Positions 26,970 to 34,153 of a stretch of DNA of 64,000 nt are shown one piece after another (position 1 is the stretch's first letter; each line of letters starts with the position of its first letter). The DNA is taken from assembly GCA_904420045.1 (NCBI GenBank), contig CAJFTY010000018.1, forward strand, positions 1 through 64,000, in the 5' to 3' direction. The notes under the pieces were generated by a model. It did not search any database and was not told the origin of the DNA. It worked only from the letters and a program-made list of their open reading frames with translations. Both the position numbers and the translations under genes were made by a program. Origin of the DNA: Candidatus Metaruminococcus caecorum (GTDB lineage Bacteria > Bacillota > Clostridia > Oscillospirales > Ruminococcaceae).

Positions 26970-26997
26970 TTGTATTTTTTTGAAAGTATAGTATAAT
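26970..26997 (+). promoter_or_regulatory. Promoter of asnB
   Basis: TTGTAT (26970-26975), 16 bp, TATAAT (26992-26997). It leaves a leader of about 180 nt before the ATG. Confidence 0.7.
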
Positions 26998-27043
26998 ATC
27001 CACATACACGCTTTTTTGAAGCCGTGTATGCAAAGCCGTTTTC

Positions 27044-27074
27044 TCCTAGTCGGGGGGACAAGCGGCGCCTAGGA
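27044..27074 (+). promoter_or_regulatory. Leader hairpin upstream of asnB
   Basis: TCCTAG (27044-27049) pairs with CTAGGA (27069-27074) around a G-rich 19-base loop. I see no T-box (no AGGGTGGNACCGCG) and no known riboswitch core. It is an unassigned structured element within a long leader. Confidence 0.35.
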
Positions 27075-27183
27075 ATGTTTTACCACAAATCAAACATTCT
27101 ATACTTTTTAAGTTTACAAGAATTTGCGCCTTCTGTCAAACAATTTTCAGACAAAGACGCCAAGGCATATATGGAGGTAGCTT

Positions 27184-29028
27184 ATGTGCGGATATGTAGG
27201 ATTTTCAAACGCCATTGACGACGCTCAGGAGACTTTGAAGGCCATGATGGACACCATTGTTCACCGGGGACCGGATTCAGAGGGGAGTTATGTGGATTCC
27301 GACATCGCCATGGGCTTTCGCCGGCTGAGCATCATCGACTTAAATCCGGAGGGCGACCAGCCTCTGTTCAGCGAGGACGGTTCGCTGGTGCTTTTGTTTA
27401 ACGGCGAGATCTACAACTATCAGCCATTGCGGGAGGAGCTGATCGCTCTGGGGCACCAGTTTAAAAGCCACACCGATTCCGAGGTTCTGGTGCACGGGTA
27501 TGAGCAGTATGGAACCGAGCTGTTAAACCGGCTGCGGGGGATGTTCTCGTTTGTCATTTGGGATAAAAATAAAAAGCGGCTGTTCGGCGCCCGGGACTTT
27601 TTCGGGATCAAGCCGCTTTACTACGCCCGCATGGGGGAAACGTTCCTGTTCGGCAGCGAAATCAAAAGTTTTCTGCCCCATCCGGCATTTCAAAAGGAAC
27701 TCAACGAAACCGCGCTGGAAAATTACCTGACGTTCCAGTATTCTCCGACGCAGGAGACGTTTTTTAAAAACGTCTATAAGCTCCCGCCCGCCCACTATTT
27801 TTTATATGAAAACGGTGAGCTCACCACGAAGCGGTACTGGGAGCCCAAGTTTGACGCTCAGGAGGACAAGACTCTGGAGGAATGGGTGGACGCCATTTCG
27901 GACGCGTTTGAGGATTCCATTAAAACCCACAAGATCAGCGACGTAGAGGTCGGGTCCTTTTTGTCCAGCGGGGTGGATTCCAGCTATGTGGCGGCTTCCG
28001 CGGACGTGGACAAGACCTACACGGTGGGCTTTGACGCCGACGGGCAGCGATACAACGAGATCAGCTACGCCAAAGAGCTTTCGGAGTACATCCATGTGAA
28101 GAACATCAGCAAGGTGATTTCTCCCGAGGAATATTGGGACAGCCTGTCCAAAATCCAATATCATATGGACGAGCCGCTGGCTGATCCCGCGGCGGTGGCG
28201 CTGTATTTTGTCTGCAATCTGGCAAGCCAGGACTTAAAGGTCGTGCTTTCCGGCGAGGGAGCGGACGAAATCTTTGGGGGCTACAATGTGTATAAAGAGC
28301 CCATCGAATACACCGGATACAACAAAATTCCCTTTTTCCTCCGCCGGCTGATCGGCAAGGTGGCGGGGCTGTTCCCGGCTCACCGTGGGCTCAACTTCCT
28401 GGTGCGCCGCGGCAAGACGCTGGAGGAGCGCTTTATCGGAAACGCTTACATGTTCACCCCCAAGGAGCGCAAAGCGCTGTTAAAATCCCCTGCGGGCGCA
28501 CCCGATCCGTCCCAGATCTGCAAGCCCTATTACGACAAGGTGCGGGGCAAAGACCCGGTGACCAGAATGCAGTACCTGGATCTGCATTTGTGGATGGCGG
28601 GGGACATCCTGCTCAAGGCGGACAAGATGAGCATGGCCAATTCCCTGGAGCTGCGGGTTCCCTTTTTGGATAAAGAAATCATGGCGCTGGCGGGAAAAAT
28701 TCCCACCCGGTTTCGGGTCAACGAGGAAAACACCAAATACGCCATGCGGCAGGCGGCCCTGCGGAAAATGCCGCCCAAGTCCGCGGATAAAAAGAAGCTG
28801 GGCTTCCCGGTTCCCATCCGGGTGTGGCTCAAAGAGGATGCGTACTACAACCGGGTGAAGGCGGCGTTTACTTCTCCGGCGGCTGAGCGGTATTTTCACA
28901 CGGACAAGCTTGTAAAGCTTTTGGACGCCCACCGGGAGGGGAAAAAGGACAACAGCCGCAAAATTTGGACAGTGTTTATGTTCTTAACCTGGTATGAGGA
29001 CTTTTTTGCGGATCAGACAGCTGCTTAA
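27184..29028 (+). CDS. asnB: Asparagine synthase (glutamine-hydrolysing)
   Basis: A 614-residue amidotransferase. The N-terminal class II glutaminase domain begins MCGYVGF, where Cys2 is the catalytic nucleophile once Met is removed. RGPDSEG and NGEIYNY follow. The C-terminal synthetase domain has the pyrophosphatase loop SSGVDSSYVAA near residue 262 and SGEGADEIFGGY near 358. It converts aspartate to asparagine with ATP and glutamine. Homologues sometimes amidate peptidoglycan or peptides instead. GGAGGT precedes the ATG. It is monocistronic, with a long leader and a strong terminator. Confidence 0.93.
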   Translation: MCGYVGFSNAIDDAQETLKAMMDTIVHRGPDSEGSYVDSDIAMGFRRLSIIDLNPEGDQPLFSEDGSLVLLFNGEIYNYQPLREELIALGHQFKSHTDSEVLVHGYEQYGTELLNRLRGMFSFVIWDKNKKRLFGARDFFGIKPLYYARMGETFLFGSEIKSFLPHPAFQKELNETALENYLTFQYSPTQETFFKNVYKLPPAHYFLYENGELTTKRYWEPKFDAQEDKTLEEWVDAISDAFEDSIKTHKISDVEVGSFLSSGVDSSYVAASADVDKTYTVGFDADGQRYNEISYAKELSEYIHVKNISKVISPEEYWDSLSKIQYHMDEPLADPAAVALYFVCNLASQDLKVVLSGEGADEIFGGYNVYKEPIEYTGYNKIPFFLRRLIGKVAGLFPAHRGLNFLVRRGKTLEERFIGNAYMFTPKERKALLKSPAGAPDPSQICKPYYDKVRGKDPVTRMQYLDLHLWMAGDILLKADKMSMANSLELRVPFLDKEIMALAGKIPTRFRVNEENTKYAMRQAALRKMPPKSADKKKLGFPVPIRVWLKEDAYYNRVKAAFTSPAAERYFHTDKLVKLLDAHREGKKDNSRKIWTVFMFLTWYEDFFADQTAA

Positions 29029-29047
29029 TCCGCTTTGAGAAACCAAA

Positions 29048-29098
29048 GGCAGGGCGCGGAGCAGAAAAGGCTAGCCTTCTTTGCTCCGCGCCCTGCCG
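29048..29098 (+). terminator. Terminator of asnB
   Basis: GGCAGGGCGCGGAGCA pairs with TGCTCCGCGCCCTGCC around a loop that can itself form AAGGCTAGCCTT. The T tract is poor (GGTTTGC), but the stem is very stable. Confidence 0.7.
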
Positions 29099-29211
29099 GT
29101 TTGCTTTTGCATGTTTTGCCGGAATTGTAAGAAAAGTGTAATAAAGTTTTCCTTGTATTGACGGACAGTGGTTGGTACAATAAGCTCGGATGAATGAAAA
29201 AACGGCCCGTT

Positions 29212-29535
29212 TTAGCTGGTTAAGTCTTCAATCAGCTGCTTAAGCGCTTTTTCATCCTTGACTGGGATACCATTTGCCAAAGATTGCTGGTCCGCTTCGG
29301 GCAGGGTGGAGGGCACCACGTCCAGCACATAGATGAGTGTTCCTCCTCGCTCGTAGACACCCACGGTGTCGCCGGAGCTTTTAATATAGTACCGGTCATC
29401 ATTTACCGGCTCACTCTGGGTGCTGTGAATCATATCCTCCGCCTGGACAAACCGGACACACAACACCGCTGCGGCAACCAGTATCACAGTGGCCGCAATG
29501 GAAATGGCGCTGGCAACAATGCGTTTTTTCGTCAT
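29212..29535 (-). CDS. Membrane-anchored BofC-like C-terminal domain protein
   Basis: A 107-residue protein with one N-terminal helix (about residues 9-30), and a compact extracellular domain: GDTVGVYERGGTLIYVLDV, then STLPEADQQSLANGIPVKD and a final LKQLIEDLTS. This ending resembles the BofC C-terminal domain found in sporulation and envelope proteins of Firmicutes, which binds or modulates other envelope proteins. A small AAAACG/CGTTTT hairpin overlaps the stop. The assignment rests on the LPxxDQxxLxxGIxVKDxxxLxxLxED pattern and is moderate. Confidence 0.6.
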   Translation of the reverse strand: MTKKRIVASAISIAATVILVAAAVLCVRFVQAEDMIHSTQSEPVNDDRYYIKSSGDTVGVYERGGTLIYVLDVVPSTLPEADQQSLANGIPVKDEKALKQLIEDLTS

Positions 29536-29799
29536 AGCGATCCCTCGTTTTGATCCTTGATTTTCGTTGGTCTAGACTGCATACGCGGACAGGGCACAGC
29601 ATGCTTTTTGTCCTTTGGTGGTTAGTTTGCCCGCAAGACATCGTTTTATACCATAAAAGGGAACTTTTACCTGATAGAATACCGTGATTTGCCGTCTATC
29701 CGTTTGTTGAGAGAAATCTTTTCAAGAAAGTTGTATGCCAACAAGGATTTCGGGAAAAAATGGAAAAGAGAAGCAGCCGATGCGATTTCTGCAAAAGGC

Positions 29800-29828
29800 T
29801 TAACAAAAAAAGCTTTTTGTGATATAAT
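29800..29828 (+). promoter_or_regulatory. Promoter of the class A PBP gene
   Basis: TTAACA (29800-29805), 17 bp, TATAAT (29823-29828). A 186-nt leader with a GC hairpin (near 29917-29938) follows. Otherwise 29536-30014 holds only short open frames without ribosome binding sites. Confidence 0.7.
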
Positions 29829-30014
29829 AAATAAATCATGTTTTTTTCGTGTTGAAAATGCCTGCCAATGGCGATGGCGGTTGTCCGGCTTTTTGTACAG
29901 CGGGATAACGATTTTGACGCGGGTTTGCCCGCGGGACAGCAGAAGGTATAGACCTTTTTTATCATTCCCGCCTGTGTACCCGCTGCCCGGCGTAAAGGAG
30001 GCGTCCATACCCAG

Positions 30015-32237
30015 ATGAGTAAAAAGGATTCCATAGACATTTACTCAAATGACGACAGTTCTTACGAGGACATTTACTCAAGCGACATCTATTCCAACGG
30101 CCCTGCCCGAAAGGGCTCCAAACATCCGAAAAAGAAGAAAAGCCGTGCGGGCAGGCATATTAAACGCGCCCTGGCGCTGATCGGAAAGCTGCTCGTCACC
30201 CTGATGCTGGTGGTGGTCATCACTGGCAGCATTGTGGTTACCGCGCTGACGGTGTATGTCATGAAGTTTGTCGACCCGGATGCGGGCGTGGATCTGCATA
30301 AGCTCCAGCAGGGGTATCAGACCACCATTTATACAGTGGACGCTTCGGGCAAGGAAAAGATCCTTACCACTTTGGAACAGAGCGTGAATAAAGAATGGGC
30401 GGATCTATCCAAAATTCCCCAGCACGTGCGGGACGCTTTTATCTACACCGAAGACGAACGCTTTATGGAGCACGACGGTGTAGACTGGAAACGCACCTTT
30501 GGCGCGTTTGTCAATATGTTTATCAACATTTATGGATTCCGGCAGGGCGGTTCCACCATTACCCAGCAGGTCATTAAAAACCTGACGGGGGACGATGATG
30601 TCCGCATCGAGCGCAAGGTGCAGGAAATTTTCCGCGCCATCAACCTGGAGCGCAAATACACCAAAGATGAAATTTTGGAAGCGTATTTAAACGTCATTCA
30701 CCTGGGGCGGAATACCAACGGTGTCCAGGCGGCTTCCAAACTGTATTTCAATAAGGACGTGTCCAAACTGACCATTGTGGAGGCTGCCGCACTGGCGGCG
30801 ATGACTCGCAATCCCGTCGGATACGATCCCATCAACCACCCGGATAAAAACAAGGACCGCCGGGAATACGTCCTCAAGCAGATGTACGAGCACGGCGCTA
30901 TTACTGAGCAGGAATACAAAGACGGTTTGAATACTGAGCTTGAAACCCATCTGACCAAGCCCTCCAGCAGCGGAGTCAAAGAGTATCAGAGCTACTTTGT
31001 AGACCATCTGGTCAACCAAATCATCGCGGATTTGATGGAGCAAAAAGGCTGGTCGGAAGAAAAGGCTACCCAGCAGCTCTACAACAACGGCTATAAGATC
31101 TATGCCACGGTGGACCCGGAGCTTCAGACGCTGCTGGAGAAGAAATTCAAGGAATCCAGCACGTTTTCTTCTAAGGTGCTGAAAGATCCGCCGCAGGCGG
31201 CGATGATTATCATGGACCACTACGGGAACATTAAGGCCGTGGTGGGCGGCAGAGGAGAAAAACCGGGCAACCGGGTGCTTAACCGCGCCACCCAGTCGGT
31301 GCGGTCGCCGGGTTCGTCCATCAAACCGTTGTCGGTGTATGCGCCCGCAATTGAAAACGACCTGATTACCTATTCCACGATGGTCAAGGACGAACCGCTG
31401 AAAAACGTTTTAATCGGCGGAAAGCGGCGCGACTGGCCCAACAACTACACCAAACGCAATTACGGGACACTGCCGGTGGAGCAGGCGCTTCAGCGGTCGT
31501 TGAACACCATCCCCGTCAAGCTTTTACAGGATCTCACCCTCCAGCGGAGCTATGACTTTTTGACCCAAAAGGTGGGGCTCACCACCCTGGTGGAAAACAA
31601 TACCACCTCAGATGGAACCACTCAGACCGACCTGAGCTTGGGAAACCTCGCCATGGGCGACATGGTCAAAGGCACCAAATTAAGCGAATTGACAGCGGCG
31701 TTCCAGATTTTCGCCAACGGCGGAACCTATGCCTATCCCACCTCTTACACCAAGGTGCTGGACTCCAACGACAAGGAACTGCTGGTCCGGGATAATTCCA
31801 AGGGCAAGCGTGCCATCAGCGAGGAGACCTCCGGCGTGATGAACAAGCTGCTCCAGCGGGTGGTGGAAGGCCCCTACGGAACCGGTAAGGCAGCCAAAAT
31901 CAGCGGAACCACGGTGATTGGTAAGACCGGTACTTCAAACACCTACAACGATCAGCTGTTCGTGGGCGCGACGCCTTATTATGTGGCGGGCCTGTGGTAC
32001 GGCTACGACACACCGAAATCCGTTGAGGGAATCGGAATGTACCCGGTGGGCCAAATCTGGAAAAACGTGATGCAGGACGCCCACAAAGACCTGCCTGAAA
32101 AGGAGTTTACCATTAGCGACAAGGTGGTCAAGAAGCAGTACTGCACCAAGACTGGGCTGATTGCAAAATCCGGCTGTCCCAAAGCGACCGGATACTATAA
32201 ATCCAGCAATATTCCCAAGACCTGTTCCGGACATTAA
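30015..32237 (+). CDS. Class A penicillin-binding protein (PBP1A type)
   Basis: A 740-residue bifunctional peptidoglycan synthase. A cytosolic acidic head contains DIYS three times, followed by a basic stretch and one transmembrane helix (about residues 55-80). The GT51 glycosyltransferase domain has the catalytic EDERFMEHDGVDW and GGSTITQQVIKNL motifs. The transpeptidase domain shows SxxK as SPGSSIKPL, SLNTIPVK (SxN) and GKTGTSN (KTG). It ends near a Cys-containing tail (CTKTGLIAKSGCP). AAAGGAGG is twelve bases before the ATG. Two 32-bp hairpins and other stems follow the gene. Confidence 0.95.
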   Translation: MSKKDSIDIYSNDDSSYEDIYSSDIYSNGPARKGSKHPKKKKSRAGRHIKRALALIGKLLVTLMLVVVITGSIVVTALTVYVMKFVDPDAGVDLHKLQQGYQTTIYTVDASGKEKILTTLEQSVNKEWADLSKIPQHVRDAFIYTEDERFMEHDGVDWKRTFGAFVNMFINIYGFRQGGSTITQQVIKNLTGDDDVRIERKVQEIFRAINLERKYTKDEILEAYLNVIHLGRNTNGVQAASKLYFNKDVSKLTIVEAAALAAMTRNPVGYDPINHPDKNKDRREYVLKQMYEHGAITEQEYKDGLNTELETHLTKPSSSGVKEYQSYFVDHLVNQIIADLMEQKGWSEEKATQQLYNNGYKIYATVDPELQTLLEKKFKESSTFSSKVLKDPPQAAMIIMDHYGNIKAVVGGRGEKPGNRVLNRATQSVRSPGSSIKPLSVYAPAIENDLITYSTMVKDEPLKNVLIGGKRRDWPNNYTKRNYGTLPVEQALQRSLNTIPVKLLQDLTLQRSYDFLTQKVGLTTLVENNTTSDGTTQTDLSLGNLAMGDMVKGTKLSELTAAFQIFANGGTYAYPTSYTKVLDSNDKELLVRDNSKGKRAISEETSGVMNKLLQRVVEGPYGTGKAAKISGTTVIGKTGTSNTYNDQLFVGATPYYVAGLWYGYDTPKSVEGIGMYPVGQIWKNVMQDAHKDLPEKEFTISDKVVKKQYCTKTGLIAKSGCPKATGYYKSSNIPKTCSGH

Positions 32238-32271
32238 CCGTCGGAATCCGGTTTTCAATTGCCTCATTTCA

Positions 32272-32495
32272 AGAGCCGGGCGCGCGGATATGCGCCCGGC
32301 TCTCAGGTTATTGGACATCAGAGGACGATTAAAAATTGCAAAACCGGCGACATGTGCGGCGGTTTTGCCGACGGCAAATCCCATGACGATGGGATTTGCG
32401 GGGAGATGTTGGAAGAGGGGGTTCCCCCTCTTCCAGAGCGTTGTCGGCGCTGTCGACACGCTCAGAGCCGGGCGCGCGGATATGCGCCCGGCTCT
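32272..32495 (+). repeat. Hairpin cluster: duplicated 32-bp hairpin flanking three other perfect stems
   Basis: The identical 32-bp palindromic unit (AGAGCCGGGCGC, loop GCGGATAT, and the complement) occurs at 32272-32303 and 32464-32495. Between the copies lie perfect stems at 32338-32368 (GCAAAACCG), 32374-32399 (GCAAATCCCAT, 4-base loop) and 32411-32434 (GGAAGAGGGGG, 2-base loop). No T tract follows the copies, so they are not simple terminators. The second copy sits 16 bases before the rlmD ribosome binding site. Confidence 0.85.
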
Positions 32496-32519
32496 TTGAG
32501 TAAAAGACGGGAGGAGCAT

Positions 32520-33884
32520 ATGACCGCTCAGTTTCAAAAAAATCAGTGTTATACGCTTACGATTACCGGCATTTCAAACGAGGGAAACGGTGTGGGGAAA
32601 ATTGACGGGTTTACGGTGTTCGTCCCCTTTACCGCTGTGGGCGATGTGATCCGGGTGCGTCTTGTCAAGGTGCTCAAACACTACGCCTTCGGCAAGGTGG
32701 AGGAACTCCTCACCCCCTCTCCCGACCGGATTCCGGCGGACTGCGGCGCGTATCCCAAGTGCGGAGGGTGCAGCCTGCGCCAGATGAGTTATGAAAGCGA
32801 ACTTCAGGTAAAGGATCAGTGGGTGCGCGACGCGTTCCAGCGGATCGGCGGGCTGTCTCCCGATTTCCAGCCCATTTTGGGATCAGAAAGCTGTGAGGGA
32901 TACCGGAACAAAGCCCAGTATCCTTTTGGAGTAGATGCTGCGGGCCAGGTGACGGCGGGCTTTTACGGACGGCACAGCCATCGGGTGGTGGACTGCCCCG
33001 CCTGTGCGCTGCAGCCGCCTGTGTTCAGCGAAATCCTGTACGCCGTCCGGGAATTTGTGGAGCACAGGAACATTCCCATCTATGACGAGCAAACCGGCAA
33101 GGGACTTTTGCGCAACCTGTATCTCCGCCGGGGGGAGGAAACCGGAGAAGTTATGGTCTGTCTGGTGGCAACAGACGCACAGATTCCCCATATCGGGGAG
33201 CTTGACCGCCTGTTGCGGGAAAAATTCCCCAACATCGCCTCGATCTGCGTCAACGTCAACAAGAAAAACACCAATGTTATTTTAGGGGATCAGTATGTGT
33301 TTGTATCCGGCAAAGAACGGATTACCGACCGGATGTGCGGCGTCCAGGTGGAGATTTCTCCCGCGTCGTTTTATCAGGTCAACCACGCGCAGGCCCAGCG
33401 GCTTTATCGGATCGCGGAAGAATACGCGGCGTTTACCGGGGAGGAAGTCCTGCTGGACTTGTACTGCGGTGTGGGGAGCATCGGCCTTTCCATGGCGGAA
33501 CGGGTGAGCCGGCTTGTGGGGGTGGAGGTCGTCCCCTCGGCGGTGGAAAACGCCCGGCGCAATGCGCAAAAATCGGGAATCAGAAACGCCCGGTTTTTGT
33601 GTGCGGACGCTGGGGCCGCGGCGGCTCAACTGGCCCGGGAGGGGCTTCGCCCGGATGTGGTGATTGTGGACCCGCCCCGAAAGGGCTGCTCACAGGATGT
33701 TTTGCAGGCTATCGTCCAGATGGCCCCCTCCCGGGTGGTGATGATCTCCTGCAACCCCTCCACCGCCGCTAGGGACTGCGCCTCGCTTCGGGAACTGGGG
33801 TACCAGGCCGAGACGGTTCGGGCGGTGGATTTATTCCCGCGCACCAGCCATGTGGAATGCGTGGTAAAACTTTGCCAAAGATAA
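32520..33884 (+). CDS. rlmD: 23S rRNA (uracil-C5)-methyltransferase RlmD/RlmCD family
   Basis: A 454-residue SAM-dependent tRNA/rRNA uracil methyltransferase. An N-terminal TRAM domain (about 10-65) is followed by the iron-sulfur cysteines in CGAYPKCGGCSLRQM. The methyltransferase core shows LDLYCGVGSIGLSMA (SAM motif I), VIVDPPRKGCS and the late SCNPSTAARD, containing the catalytic Cys. Gram-positive members usually modify U747/U1939 of 23S rRNA. The ATG at 32520 follows GGGAGGAGC; the frame is open upstream through the hairpin cluster but that part is not coding. Confidence 0.92.
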   Translation: MTAQFQKNQCYTLTITGISNEGNGVGKIDGFTVFVPFTAVGDVIRVRLVKVLKHYAFGKVEELLTPSPDRIPADCGAYPKCGGCSLRQMSYESELQVKDQWVRDAFQRIGGLSPDFQPILGSESCEGYRNKAQYPFGVDAAGQVTAGFYGRHSHRVVDCPACALQPPVFSEILYAVREFVEHRNIPIYDEQTGKGLLRNLYLRRGEETGEVMVCLVATDAQIPHIGELDRLLREKFPNIASICVNVNKKNTNVILGDQYVFVSGKERITDRMCGVQVEISPASFYQVNHAQAQRLYRIAEEYAAFTGEEVLLDLYCGVGSIGLSMAERVSRLVGVEVVPSAVENARRNAQKSGIRNARFLCADAGAAAAQLAREGLRPDVVIVDPPRKGCSQDVLQAIVQMAPSRVVMISCNPSTAARDCASLRELGYQAETVRAVDLFPRTSHVECVVKLCQR

Positions 33885-33885
33885 C

Positions 33886-33916
33886 AAAAGCGCCGGGATC
33901 ATTCCCGGCGCTTTTT
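33886..33916. terminator. Terminator of rlmD
   Basis: AAAAGCGCCGGG pairs with CCCGGCGCTTTTT around ATCATT, directly after the TAA. Confidence 0.9.
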
Positions 33917-34020
33917 GCAACGCGGAAAATTGCCGGATGGAATTGCTTTTGCTCCTATCAGTGGAATTTTTGACAAATTTCTTGTCGATAGTCTGAAAAT
34001 TGACCTTTGAAAACCAACAT

Positions 34021-34072
34021 TCTACCAAATTTCAGATTTCCGGTAGAAAAAGGAAAAACAACATGGTATAAT
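34021..34072 (+). promoter_or_regulatory. cas operon promoter with palindrome
   Basis: TATAAT at 34067-34072 with a moderate -35 TAGAAA at 34044-34049 (17-bp spacing). The inverted repeat TCTACC (34021-34026) / GGTAGA (34042-34047) reaches into the -35 and could be an operator. The rest of 33917-34153 shows nothing else. Confidence 0.5.
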
Positions 34073-34153
34073 TGGATATTATAGATAAATAAAAAGAATC
34101 AAAAACGGTATTTATCGGAAATACTCAATAAAAATTGATAGGGAGGGATCGGC

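Noticed and set aside
26998..27183. T-box or c-di-GMP riboswitch in the asnB leader
   Set aside because: GCAAAGCC resembles part of a GEMM motif, but the paired partner and conserved loops are absent, and there is no T-box core.
29153..29181. Plus-strand promoter TTGTAT-17-TACAAT after asnB
   Set aside because: It fits well, but no gene follows on that strand before the convergent BofC-like gene, so it may be chance or drive only an antisense RNA. I did not list it.
29667..30018. Two overlapping open frames of about 110 codons between the BofC-like gene and the PBP gene
   Set aside because: They lie over the PBP promoter and leader on opposite strands and lack ribosome binding sites.
32259..32519. 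Open frame running through the hairpin cluster into rlmD
   Set aside because: The extension is Arg/Gly-rich and only reflects palindromic GC sequence. The rlmD ATG at 32520 has its own Shine-Dalgarno and family N-terminus.
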